64,000 bases of DNA, from contig JAACMV010000010.1 in NCBI GenBank assembly GCA_010909725.1, positions 907,501 through 971,500 of the forward strand. The letters are read 5' to 3'. The position numbers and the translations under genes are program-made. This DNA is from Picochlorum sp. 'celeri'. Its lineage: Eukaryota; Chlorophyta; Trebouxiophyceae. Positions 21,463-30,902 of this stretch are shown piece by piece (the first letter of the stretch is position 1; each line of letters opens with the position of its first letter). The notes under the pieces were generated by a model. The model had not been told where the DNA came from. It made no database searches and saw only the letters and a program-made list of their open reading frames with translations.

Positions 21463-23184
21463 ATGAATATTTCTGTATCCATCATCAGTCCCTCGAGGGC
21501 ATTGTCGCTCTTTGATCGGCATGGAATTGAAAAATGTCGACAGTCTGTACCAAGAACAACGTGTATTCCATGTGGGCGGAACAAGAGGACCAAGGCATTG
21601 TCATCTGCGACTGATTCTCCCAGTACATCAACTAGGAATGACTATAGCAGTTGGCCGAGCGAGGCAGCACGTCGTACGGCATTTGGAACAACCCCAGGGG
21701 AGGTTGTCAACCACAGAGTTTCCGAGATTCGCGGTTCATTGCCTTCCTGGCTGCATGGGACGTATTATAGAAATGGCCCTGGTACATATGAGAATGGAAC
21801 GGATGGAGGGATGTTGCATTTGTTTGACGGCTATGGCATGGTTGTCAAAATCGACATGGATGGGAGGACGAACGAGGCGACGATTTCGAATGCATTCGTC
21901 AAGTCCAAGGCATATACGAGGTATAAAGAAACAGGTGTGATGGAGTGGAGGGAATTTGGGACGCCCAAGGTGGTGGGTGGTGTGTTGGAGGAGATTCGGA
22001 ATGTTGTGAGGACAATTGTAGGGAGCATTGGGATTGGGCAAGGGGTGACGGATAATGCGTCGGTGCATGTGATTCCGAGGGGAACTGAGATGTGGGCGAT
22101 GACAGAGACGGTACCTGGGACGTACCGTATTGATCCAGAGACCCTGGAGACTATGGGGCGAGTTGAGTATGATGACAGCATGGAGGGAACGCTGACCACA
22201 GCACACCCGCATGTCCTCAGCGATGGGCGTCTCGTGAATATACTCTCCGAGCCCGGGAAGGGATTCACAGTGTATGTGTGTGATGGGAATGTGAGGGAAA
22301 AGATTGCGTATGTTCCGCATGCGAGGCCATTAAGCCCAGCGTGGATTCATGATTTCCCAGGAACAGACAGCTGCATTGTCATTCCAGAGATGCCCTTGTA
22401 CTTTAATTTATCGGCATTGACGCTTGGTACGAATGCGTCTCATTTATTTTTAGATTGGATACCAGAGGATGGGACTACTCTGCATATCGTGGATGTAGCC
22501 AGCGGGTCTGTGCATCGCGTCAAGGATGTGCCTCCTTGCTTTGTCTTCCACTGGGCCAATGCCTTCAGCTCGGGTGATGATGGTCAATACCTGAACATCG
22601 ATGCGACTGTATATGATGATCCGGATATCGTGAAACATCTTTTATTGGATTCTGTTCGGGCAGGGCCGGATACTGGACGGGAACTCCCCCCGAGTGCCCT
22701 GAGGAGATTGGTGCTGGAACGGTTGCCGAATGGAGATTTCTCTCTGGTCCGCAGCAAGGGTGGTGATGGCTCTGGTGCATGGCACCCACTGTCGAATGAT
22801 GAGAATCGAGATTTTGGAAATTTCACGGACTTTCCCACCGTTAATCCGTCGAAAAAAGGCAAACAGCACCGCTACGTGTGGCTCTCTGCTGCACAGAGAC
22901 CCACAAACGTGACGAATGCATTGGTCAAATTTGATACTGAAACATCCCATGCCCTGCGATGGCATGAGCCCGGATCCCTCCCTGGAGAGCCATGCTTTGT
23001 TCAAAATCCATCGAGTGATGACGAAGATGACGGCGTGATCTTGTCGATGCTGATTGAAGGCGATTCTGGGGCATCCAGCGTGCTTGTCCTTGATGCCAAG
23101 TCCATGACGGAGCTGGCACGAATCCCATGCCCAATTCCAATAACCTCGGGCTTCCATGGATCATTCGTTTCCCATACTTCATAA
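21463..23184 (+). CDS. Carotenoid cleavage dioxygenase
   Basis: 573 residues from the ATG at 21463. These enzymes use non-heme iron and oxygen to cut carotenoid double bonds, giving apocarotenoids. The four iron-ligand histidines are visible: in TTAHPH (near 248), PAWIHDF (near 296), CFVFHWANAF (near 363) and GFHGSFV (near 565). The N-terminal motifs LPSWLHGTYYRNGPGTYE and LHLFDGYGMV are typical. The first 50 or so residues are Arg/Ser/Thr-rich and may be plastid targeting. The VIPEMPLYFN stretch after the second His recalls CCD8-like enzymes more than CCD1 or NCED, but that subfamily call is only suggestive. Confidence 0.9.
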   Translation: MNISVSIISPSRALSLFDRHGIEKCRQSVPRTTCIPCGRNKRTKALSSATDSPSTSTRNDYSSWPSEAARRTAFGTTPGEVVNHRVSEIRGSLPSWLHGTYYRNGPGTYENGTDGGMLHLFDGYGMVVKIDMDGRTNEATISNAFVKSKAYTRYKETGVMEWREFGTPKVVGGVLEEIRNVVRTIVGSIGIGQGVTDNASVHVIPRGTEMWAMTETVPGTYRIDPETLETMGRVEYDDSMEGTLTTAHPHVLSDGRLVNILSEPGKGFTVYVCDGNVREKIAYVPHARPLSPAWIHDFPGTDSCIVIPEMPLYFNLSALTLGTNASHLFLDWIPEDGTTLHIVDVASGSVHRVKDVPPCFVFHWANAFSSGDDGQYLNIDATVYDDPDIVKHLLLDSVRAGPDTGRELPPSALRRLVLERLPNGDFSLVRSKGGDGSGAWHPLSNDENRDFGNFTDFPTVNPSKKGKQHRYVWLSAAQRPTNVTNALVKFDTETSHALRWHEPGSLPGEPCFVQNPSSDDEDDGVILSMLIEGDSGASSVLVLDAKSMTELARIPCPIPITSGFHGSFVSHTS

Positions 23185-23285
23185 AAGTGTTTTATTCTTT
23201 GCGTACACTAATGTAATGAAACTTGATATACTGTTCTTAGTTAAAGCAGAGAATCTGTAATTCATAAATAGGTCGTCCTAGCAAG

Positions 23286-24587
23286 ATGAAACTGACACCC
23301 AGAGAATTTGCGGAATATACTGATCATGATGAGGACACCCTTGAACAAGCGACCAAGCTTAAATGCACGGGTAAAAATGTGACATCGGTACGTCTTGTTG
23401 TTATATATATTGGGTGCATGCCATGCCATTTTTACTATTTTTCTGTGGCTTCTTCTTTGGAGCATTCATCGATGGCAGTGACTAATACATTATTGATTTA
23501 TTCTCCCTAATAACAGATTACTGGATTGGATGTATGTAAAAGGTTGATTCGGATCGATTTGTCCAACAACAACTTGACACTGGTGGATCCCATTGCTGCT
23601 TGTGACAGTCTTCGGTGGCTGAATGTGTCCAAAAATGACATCACTTCTATAAAACCACTTCAATCTTTGGAGTCTTTGGAGGTTTTGAACGTGTCGCAGA
23701 ACAAGCTTTGCGGAAAAGTTGGGGTGGGGAGGATGCGGCAGTTGAAAGCCTTGGTGTTGAATGGAAATGATATTGAGACCGTCGGTGGACTGGAGAAGGT
23801 GACGCGGTTGGAGACGTTGATTATATCTCATAATTCTATTCGATCGTTTGGAGGATGGATATCGCAGGCTACGTCGCTGCAGAAACTGAGTGCTTCACAC
23901 AATCCAATAGAGTGGGATCAAGGCGAGTCCTGTGTGCAAGGGCTGTCAACACTGGTGCACATGAAGGAACTGAGGCTCAATCATACGGGATTGCGGAGAG
24001 TTCCTGCTTGCCTCGCGTCCATGAAGAGACTTCGGATTTTAGAGCTTGGGAGCAATAGAATTGAAAGTGTTCAAGATGTGCAGGCACTCAAGGCACTCCA
24101 GTCCATATGGCAGTTGAATTTGAAGGGCAACACGGTGCAGTCGATTCCAAACTATCAGAGCACGATATTATCTCTTGTATCTGGTATTGATGTTCTAGAT
24201 ACGAAACGACTCAGACCCAAGAACAAAAAGATGGAGGCAAAGAACCTCCATCTTGGAGTGGTCCATCATGGAGAAGAAGAAGAAGAAGAACAACAACAAC
24301 AACCACCGCCCAAGGAGCCAGAAGAAGAAGAAGCACAGCCAGAACAAAAACACAACGATGACAGCGTAGAAAAAGAAGAAGAAGAAGATGTTCTTTCAGA
24401 AAAGGAATTCACTGCTCCTCTGGCCAAAAAACTGAAAAAGGAGAAGAAAAAAAAGACATCAAAAAAGAGTGAGGCATCTGCCACAGAAAAGTCAACCAAA
24501 AAGAAGACCGCACATACAAAGAGAGGAAAAGAAGCATTACAAGCAATCTTACAAGGGGGTTCTAGATCTTTAAACACAACTGTATAA
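23286..24587 (+). CDS. Leucine-rich-repeat protein with charged tail (2 exons)
   Basis: Exons 23286-23387 and 23517-24587, with a 129-bp intron (donor TCG|GTACGT, acceptor CTAATAACAG), giving about 390 residues. The exon 1 end TGKNVTS joins ITGLDVCKRL to complete the first repeat. About eight LRRs of 22 residues follow (LIRIDLSNNNLT, LEVLNVSQNKL, LETLIISHNSI and others) of the SDS22-like kind, closing with a cap near 265-290. The last 110 residues are Glu-, Gln- and Lys-rich with KK[E/D] clusters. Such proteins are adaptors. The partner is unknown, and nucleolar or nuclear localisation is a guess from the basic tail. Confidence 0.85.
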
Positions 24588-24599
24588 TACTGACTACCA

Positions 24600-25127
24600 T
24601 CACAGAGTCTTGTAAGGATAAATGTCGCCAATGGAGACTATCACTCCATCCATACTCTTGTCCAACACAATCCTACTACCCAAACGAGAGTGTTCATCCA
24701 ACGCATATGGATCAGCAACCTCCTTCATCCACTGCTCATCATCCCCACGAGGAGCAGGGATTGCATCAAACAACTCTGTTGGAATCTTCACATGAGCTTC
24801 CACTCGGCCCCTGCCCTCTGGACTATCTGCTACCGCTGCACCATTAATTGAACAATACACATGATATATAGTTCCACTCTGTACATGGATGCACAGAACC
24901 GTACCTTGAGGACCCAGAACGTCCGTATGCTCCCGAATCAACTCGGCTAAAGTCTGCCCTTCAATCCCAGTGAAGGAGTGTCGATGCCCCTCTCCGTCAA
25001 TAACCTTGATATGAACAAGATGGTCATAGACGGTGCTCGTTGCCATGGAGCGTAATGGGTTTCCAGCCAGGCTCCATTGCCGCACCAGTCTCCCAATGGA
25101 AGAGGCGATGCGCTGCTCTTGTACCAT
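24600..25127 (-). CDS. Ferredoxin-like protein, probable mitochondrial complex I bridge subunit (C1-FDX)
   Basis: 175 residues with a likely mitochondrial presequence of about 30. The fold pattern of adrenodoxin-type ferredoxins is present, including LDEHSRLGSRIVLDKSMDGV near the C-terminus. The usual Cys-x5-Cys-x2-Cys cluster motif is absent; the mature part has only two Cys (in VLCIHV and VYCSIN). In plants and green algae a divergent ferredoxin of this kind (C1-FDX) bridges the membrane and matrix arms of complex I and does not hold a normal 2Fe-2S cluster. The missing ligands support that assignment over an electron carrier. Its stop lies 12 bp from the LRR gene stop. Confidence 0.68.
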   Translation of the reverse strand: MVQEQRIASSIGRLVRQWSLAGNPLRSMATSTVYDHLVHIKVIDGEGHRHSFTGIEGQTLAELIREHTDVLGPQGTVLCIHVQSGTIYHVYCSINGAAVADSPEGRGRVEAHVKIPTELFDAIPAPRGDDEQWMKEVADPYALDEHSRLGSRIVLDKSMDGVIVSIGDIYPYKTL

Positions 25128-25488
25128 GGTAGTGATATTAAATAATGGTGGGTGTTTGTTCCATGGCCGATGCCATGTATTCGGCAGATTCGGAAATGAA
25201 ATCTATATTCATATTACGGAGTTGACTCCGGGAGGGGGGATGCGAGAGTACGGGTACAACCCTGCGTAAGGAGCCTTGCGGGCTGTATAAAAAACGAATA
25301 CAGATATTTTTGCCAACAAGGTGCAGTCTGGTATACCTGCAGACAAGAAAGAACGCGTAGGCGAGCCAACCTTGTTTGTCAACGCTCGAACACGACGGCA
25401 CCGTCTCATACTCTCTGTATACAAAGGCGTTTACCAATATATCTATTTTTCTTCTTCTCATGGGTGTTGTATGTGAGGGACCACGTTG
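25128..25488. promoter_or_regulatory. Divergent promoter region, ferredoxin-like gene and RR-WD40 gene
   Basis: 361 bp between two outward-reading start codons. An inverted GGAGTTGACTCC (25219-25230) palindrome is visible and could be a transcription-factor site. No gene is seen. Confidence 0.35.
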
Positions 25489-27546
25489 ATGGATGAAAAC
25501 GGGAACCCAGGCACTGTAGTCTCATCCATGAACAACAGTATGGGTGGTGGGGATGGCGTCGAGGGTATGGAGCAGAGGTTGACGTCCTGTATAGAAAAGG
25601 CTCTCCAGGGGGTGGTGGTGGAACGGCAAGAGCATGAAGGGCCTTCGCCAGGTGGAGACGCGCGTGAGGTGGATTCGTCGCAGCCAGCCACAGATGTTGC
25701 TAGTGCGTTGGCGCACCAGACTCGTCATGGCTTGCGTCCTGAAGATCTTCATGTGTTGGTCGTGGATGATGAGCGTATGTCAAGGACGATTGTATCGTCT
25801 CTTTTGAAAAAGTGCAAGTATTCTGTGACAACAGCAGAGGATGGAGCTGAGGCTATGGAGTTGTTGAGGTCACACCCTCCCGGGACGTTTCATCTGGTTT
25901 TGACGGATGTTCAGATGCCTCACATGAACGGATTGGAGTTATTACAGTATATTAGAAGTGAGGAGACGCTGCGCTGCGTCCCAGTGGTGATGATGTCGTC
26001 GTATGATAACGGCAATGTGGTGTATGATTGTGTGGAGGGTGGAGCTGAAGAGTACTTGGTGAAGCCAGTCACGCAAAAGGAGGTGCAGCGCATTTGGCAG
26101 CATGTATTGAAGAAACGAAGTGTGGCGACGACAGTGCCGCAGGCGGATGCGAAAATGATGCAGAATGTGGCATTGACAAAGGAGGTTGACACATGTACGA
26201 GCGGTGAGACTGGCCGGGAGGGCAAGAGTACTGTGACGAGCGACTTTTTGAAAATGATGAGGAACAAACGAATTCAAGAGATTGCCGAGCTGAGGAGTCA
26301 AGTGAGCCAGCTTGAGAAGGATTGCAGCTTGGTGGAACGTATATGTGGCATGGAAATGAATGGTCATGATGGAAAACGCCAAAAGTTTGACTCGGCAGTA
26401 CTGGATAAAAAGAAGGAATTGGATAATGTGTACTTTACCAAAATACACAATGAACACAAAGAAGATGCATTGAAGCATTTTGCAAGAGATTTGAATGTGA
26501 TGTCGCAGATGAATGCCTTCCATGTGACATCTGTGATTCGCTCAGGGAATTTGGCAAACCCGCAGGAAATGGTTTGCTGTGCGGATTTCGATGCAGATGA
26601 TTTACATTTTGCTACTGTGTCAGTATCTCGATCTGTCAAGGTGTTTGATTTCGAAAGTATGATGACTACTCCAGATGCCTTGCAGTTTCCAGTGTGGCAG
26701 GCAACGACACGGGCAAAATTGAGTTCAGTTTCTTGGAATTCTTACATTCGATCTCATTTGATCACATCTGATTATGATGGGTGCGTTCAGTTGTGGGATG
26801 TTTCCAGTGGGGCGACGAATGAGTTGACTCAGTTTGAGGAGCATTCAAAAAGAATTTGGAGCATTGATTTTTCTCGATTGGATCCTCTCCAGTTTGCGTC
26901 TGCATCGGATGATTCCACCGTCAGACTTTGGAATTTACAGCAGTCTTCATCCATCGACTGTTTGAAAACCCCAGCGAATGCATGCTCTGTACATTTCTGT
27001 CCCTTCAAAGCAACAACTCTTGCTGTTGCATGCGCAAATCATAATAGTTACATATTTGATACTCGCAAAACTGCGAGCCCAATTTCAGTGCTCACGGGAG
27101 CAAGTCGAGCCGTGTCGTATGTTCGGTTTTTGGATCGCCATACTGTCATTGGTGCATCCACAGACAATACTGTTCGGGCATGGAATCTGGACACGGAAGG
27201 AGATGTGGTGCCACCTGCAGAAGAGTACAAGGGCCATGCCAACGAGAGAAATTTCGTTGGACTGAGTGTCCATCAGGATGGATTTATCGCCACGGGATCA
27301 GAAGACAACTCTGTCTGCTGTTATTATAGAGCATTTCCATTCCCCATCACCCAACACATGATTGACGCTGGCGATTCAGAGTCCGACAAAAAGCCCATGA
27401 GCTCAAACAACCCCAGAACATTCGTGAGCTCAGTTTCATGGGCACGCCATTCAAAGCACCTCTTGGTAGGAAACAGTGAAGGCGTGCTCCAAGTATTACA
27501 CATGAAAGAATTCAAGAACGATATGAATACTACGTTGCCAAAATGA
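25489..27546 (+). CDS. PRR-type receiver domain fused to a COP1/SPA-type WD40 propeller
   Basis: 685 residues from the ATG at 25489, single exon. Residues about 85-205 are a receiver domain: acidic pocket VVDDE, phospho-acceptor Asp140 in LTDVQMP, the hydroxyl residue in VVMMSS and Lys in LVKP. VPVVMMSSYDNGNVVY and IWQHVLKK closely follow plant pseudo-response regulators (PRR), but the Asp is kept. A coiled coil lies near 255-285. Residues about 345-675 are a seven-bladed WD40 with the COP1/SPA hallmarks KLSSVSWNSYI, ASDDSTVRLW, AVSYVRFLD, ASTDNTVRAW and NFVGLSV. There is no RING or kinase domain. COP1/SPA propellers bind VP-motif light-signalling substrates, so a phospho-regulated adaptor is a reasonable inference. 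Confidence 0.85.
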   Translation: MDENGNPGTVVSSMNNSMGGGDGVEGMEQRLTSCIEKALQGVVVERQEHEGPSPGGDAREVDSSQPATDVASALAHQTRHGLRPEDLHVLVVDDERMSRTIVSSLLKKCKYSVTTAEDGAEAMELLRSHPPGTFHLVLTDVQMPHMNGLELLQYIRSEETLRCVPVVMMSSYDNGNVVYDCVEGGAEEYLVKPVTQKEVQRIWQHVLKKRSVATTVPQADAKMMQNVALTKEVDTCTSGETGREGKSTVTSDFLKMMRNKRIQEIAELRSQVSQLEKDCSLVERICGMEMNGHDGKRQKFDSAVLDKKKELDNVYFTKIHNEHKEDALKHFARDLNVMSQMNAFHVTSVIRSGNLANPQEMVCCADFDADDLHFATVSVSRSVKVFDFESMMTTPDALQFPVWQATTRAKLSSVSWNSYIRSHLITSDYDGCVQLWDVSSGATNELTQFEEHSKRIWSIDFSRLDPLQFASASDDSTVRLWNLQQSSSIDCLKTPANACSVHFCPFKATTLAVACANHNSYIFDTRKTASPISVLTGASRAVSYVRFLDRHTVIGASTDNTVRAWNLDTEGDVVPPAEEYKGHANERNFVGLSVHQDGFIATGSEDNSVCCYYRAFPFPITQHMIDAGDSESDKKPMSSNNPRTFVSSVSWARHSKHLLVGNSEGVLQVLHMKEFKNDMNTTLPK

Positions 27547-27825
27547 TTGCTCCTTTCCTTCTTTTTATACCAGGTTTTTTTCATCTTTTTCTTCTAGCTT
27601 CTGTGTAAAAGGAATGCATACACTTCATGTGCCCTTCCAGCGCAGGAACGGCCTTGTGTCATGATAAAATGGGTTGATATCATTGTATCAAACACATTTA
27701 TTATCTGAAATTCATGTTTGCCAGAGTATTTTGCGTCACTTTTGAGGGTAGAGAGTCAGAAAAAGACATTTTTGACTATATATGTAACAGAAAATTCAGA
27801 AATGAACAGTCGATTTTGCTAATAT

Positions 27826-27929
27826 ACAGAGGGTCGGGGGTTCGATTCCTCCCAGCTCCACGTTTCGAGGGTTAAACAGTATTCGAATCATTGGGGCTGT
27901 GGCTCAGTGGTAGAGTATCTGTTTCGCAA
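27826..27929 (+). tRNA. Circularly permuted tRNA-Ala (CGC) gene
   Basis: The 3' half lies first and the 5' half second. 27826-27860 holds the anticodon 3' strand ACAGA, variable loop GGGTC, T arm GGGGG-TTCGATT-CCTCC, acceptor strand CAGCTCC and discriminator A. After a 32-nt spacer, 27893-27929 holds acceptor strand GGGGCTG, D arm GCTC..GAGT, A26, anticodon strand TCTGT and loop TTCGCAA. Acceptor (7 bp), D, anticodon (5 bp) and T stems all pair across the two halves. The acceptor contains G3-U70, the alanine identity pair. The anticodon is CGC (27925-27927). TTGC in the leader (27816-27819) can pair with GCAA (27926-27929), as splicing-endonuclease processing might need. Confidence 0.88.
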
Positions 27930-28150
27930 CCGGTTTTTTTTAATCTTTTTACATTATCTTGTTCTTCTATACGTTTATATTCATCTGTAATCGCATTACA
28001 AGTCGATTTTGACCAAGAGAGTCTCACATCTCCTAACATATCTTCTATCGCCGGTCAAACGTTCCTTTTGATGGGAAATATATTCCACTCCCTTCTCGGG
28101 GAAGGGTTTCCCACGATCCCTTTAAAAAGAGCCTTTGACATGGCATGTCA
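27927..28150 (+). repeat. Left direct repeat of the 27.9-31.8 kb element
   Basis: About 224 bp that recur at 31576-31795. Both begin CAACCGG plus a T-run and end GGCATGTCA. The first 130 bp are nearly identical; the rest differs by small substitutions and indels (roughly nine in ten bases match by eye). The first three bases, CAA, are the end of the tRNA anticodon loop. Near its end TGACATG-G-CATGTCA is a short hairpin. Confidence 0.85.
27934..27941 (+). terminator. Polymerase III T-run terminator of the permuted tRNA
   Basis: Eight T residues begin four bases after the 5' tRNA half ends, which is where a polymerase III transcript of a permuted tRNA should stop. The same T-run (seven T) recurs in the right copy of the flanking direct repeat at 31583-31589. 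Confidence 0.7.
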
Positions 28151-28579
28151 CTCGAATTCGCGAATTGCTTGCCGCAGCCAACATGTCAAGGAATTCCTGC
28201 CGCAGAGTCTCTTCTAGGATTCAATGGTATCTTACCAAGACGTCCTGATAACGGCGTACAGCATGAAGATTTGCATCTGGTGCAGCCAGAAGGAAAAGTA
28301 TCTGGGATTGACATGTCATCAGTGCAGGGCTACAACAATGCCATCTTCGATGGGCTCCCTGACTCCATCTTGCCGCAGCCAACGTGTCAAGAAACTCCTG
28401 CCACAGAGTCTCTTCTAGGAGCCTATGGCCTCGTGGACGATGGCATCTTGCAGAATTCCACTCCAGGAACCCCTTTGTTTGTCAACGACAACCAGGATGG
28501 CTTTTTCATGGAGAGTTATGATTCATTTGCCGAGGCAAATCCCTTCATCTTCAATGACGATGAAAATCGTTCCCTATAA
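28145..28579 (+). CDS. Acidic ORF with an internal 57-bp duplication, element-borne
   Basis: 144 codons from an ATG that lies within the last bases of the left repeat. I recognise no family. The protein is acidic (rich in D, E, N), with two similar blocks containing LPQPTCQ and ESLLG about 67 residues apart. These correspond to DNA duplicates at about 28168-28224 and 28369-28428. The acidic, Phe-dotted C-terminus (FFMESYDSF, FIFNDD) resembles activation domains, which is only an analogy. The spare coding-like frames downstream (28659-29174) could be further exons, so the 3' end may not be the true one. Confidence 0.4.
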   Translation: MSLEFANCLPQPTCQGIPAAESLLGFNGILPRRPDNGVQHEDLHLVQPEGKVSGIDMSSVQGYNNAIFDGLPDSILPQPTCQETPATESLLGAYGLVDDGILQNSTPGTPLFVNDNQDGFFMESYDSFAEANPFIFNDDENRSL

Positions 28580-29143
28580 TCCCGATGATCGCATGTGCAT
28601 GATTTCTGAGAAGATAGATACATGAGAAGTACAGTTGAGATACTTCCAAGTTTACGTCATGAGAGGATGCTGTGTGTGTGGTGTTGAAAAGGAATGGAAG
28701 AGACTTATTGTTGTCAAGAAAATTTTGAGGATCTCTTCAGTTGGAGGCATGAAATATCAGGACAGGACGGCGGTGTTGATGTTTCGTTATGGGCTGCCTG
28801 CAGGTGGGTAGGTGGGTAGGTGGGTAGACCAGCCAGTGATCGAATGATGCTTCCAATTTTGAATGCGATGAGATCAAATGTCTCTCGTACACTGCTATCA
28901 TACGATGGAAAGAAGAGTTTTCAGATGGTAAAAGTCTTCAATAATAATTATATATACACAAGAGCAGGACATCAAAGACTGCTTGAATCACAACACGAGT
29001 GACGTGCTATTTCCAAATCGCTTTGTACACGACAGTGAAAATAGAAAAAGGTACGCTGGGTTGCTTATGCGATGCGAAATTACCCTTCTCTGTTTTAATG
29101 ATAGTTATTTGATCATTGTATATGTCACTTGCAGGTTTTCTCA
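28580..29143 (+). other. Element interior with coding-like fragments and a probable 5' intron
   Basis: A frame from ATG 28659 encodes a short CCVCG-containing, Lys-rich peptide that stops in the TGGGTAGG tandem repeat at 28804-28827. Two further open stretches (28820-28927 and 28968-29050) could be joined by a 40-bp intron. A good donor (AAAAAG|GTACGC, 29051) and acceptor (CACTTGCAG, 29134) frame an 84-bp intron just before the ATG of the nuclease gene, so at least part of this is probably 5' UTR. I cannot settle the exon structure. Confidence 0.3.
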
Positions 29144-30902
29144 ATGGGTCCGAAAGAAGAAGAGGCATCCTTAAACAACAGACTGATTACATTCTACTAT
29201 CAGCCTGTCGCATCATACCGTAGTCTTCCACAGCAGCCCATCAACAACAACAATGATGAAGATGATGTCACTCTGACCTATCGAGAGACCGATTCCTTGT
29301 ATGATGAGACCCTTGAGCATAGCAGTGGTGCAACAGTAGAGGTGGTGGATCTTACAGGAAGCCAGTCGGAGTCTCATGTTCCATGTTTAGAGGATGATGA
29401 GAATGATCTTGCGAATTATTCTCCAAGAACAGAAACACGCAAGGAGAATCAAGAAAACGCTGCTCCACAGGTTGCATATGGCCCTCGTGAAGCAAAGCGT
29501 CTCAAGTTACTAAACAATAATAGTACTTGCTTGTTTTCTGATGAGAGTTGCTGTGATGCATCTCCTCAAAGGATCTGTCCAGACGTGGTCAAGAGCACTC
29601 CAATGCAAGGACGTCTCACAGAGGTTCCTGTCAAGCTGGGAGTGCCATTCGCCCCTCTGGAGAATTCAGGTGACAGGTACGTCTATATCATAAACATAAC
29701 ACATTCATGTGTGTTTCATGACAGGAGAGGCTTAATTATGCTACATTGATTGACCATGTATATATTCTGCATGAAGGGTGCATGGAGAGGCCAAAGGCAA
29801 TAGCATCATAGATGCTCCTTCAAGATATGCGCAAGGCAAAAAGGATCTGGAATTAGTGGTCGAAGAAAAGAGAAACATCTTGCATGCCGTTTACGGTGAA
29901 AAATACAAGTCCAAGAAGGGCAAGTATGATGAGGAAGAGGAGAACTTGATCAGGGCAGCTGTGGCAGCCTATCTGAAAGATGGTCCAGAAAGAGAGTATA
30001 TAGATACAAAATGGGGGGGTCTGCGAGCATATTGCAGTAAGTATCTGATGCCTTGGAGGAATAGGGAATCCATCAAGAAGAAGATCAAATATGTCAGAGA
30101 ACAACAGTCAACAGAGTCGCCTTCAGAGCGGAGAGAATGGACATCCGAACAGAAAACCCTGCTATTGTCACTGTCACAAAAAAAAGAATATCATATCAAT
30201 ACATTGGGGCATACAGACTGGGCAAAGGTAGGTAAGGACTATTTCCCAGAGATTGACGGACCATGCACAGCCCTTCCTATTGTCCTCAGAAATTACAAAC
30301 GGCACCTTAAGGAGCACAGCGGCGCATATTCGGTCAAATCGACTCATTACACTGAGGATGAAGATTTACGTCTTTTGAAATCTGTTGAGGAAGTGGGAAA
30401 GTGTTGGGATTCACTTGTGGCCAGTGGGAAATTCAAAGGAAGGACTAAAGCATCTTTACACCAGCGGTATCGCAAGCTTACTGGGAACCCCACAACAACC
30501 AACCCAATATGCAATAAATGCAACACGATGACCGCATCGTATGGATATGAGGGCGAGGGAACCATGAGAAGTCGCTTGGAACGATGCAATGCATGCAAAG
30601 AGCCAGATATGGTGTATCTCCTCAGGTCAACCTGCAAGCACGAGGGGTGTACTGCCATTGCCTGGTATGGACTGCCAAGATATGGCGAGAAAATCCTGTG
30701 CTCAGCACATTATGATCAAACCAAGCATGTGGAAATCAGTAGAGCATGCAAATTATGCTTGAAAGAATGCCGGCAGAACCTAGCCGATGGGCCTGTGTAC
30801 AGGAGATTTCATGAACACTTGTGTGCTCGCCATTACCTCTGCGAGAATGAATCCAGTCTTGATCAAGCGACTGTAGAACGTATTCAGCGGTATATATCTT
30901 AA
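29144..30902 (+). CDS. SANT/Myb-like and EsV-1-7-motif protein, element-borne (2 exons)
   Basis: Exons 29144-29676 and 29777-30902; a 100-bp intron (donor ACAG|GTACGT, acceptor CATGAAG) keeps frame. After a disordered acidic N-terminus come about three SANT/Myb-like helical units (KYDEEEENLIRAAV; REWTSEQKTLLLSL; YTEDEDLRLLKSVEEVGKCW). A Cys-rich part follows. It contains C-x4-C-x16-C-x2-H (CKHEGC to CSAH), which is the EsV-1-7 motif known from Ectocarpus virus EsV-1 and the brown-algal IMMEDIATE UPRIGHT protein. A TAA at 30900-30902 then interrupts, but the same frame continues as a nuclease-like domain to 31499. The domain order suggests a sequence-specific DNA-binding nuclease. Confidence 0.65.

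Noticed and set aside
27893..27941. A normal tRNA split by insertion of the element
   Set aside because: The missing 3' half lies 32 bp upstream in the correct strand, with perfect stem complementarity, so a permuted gene explains the arrangement better than disruption.
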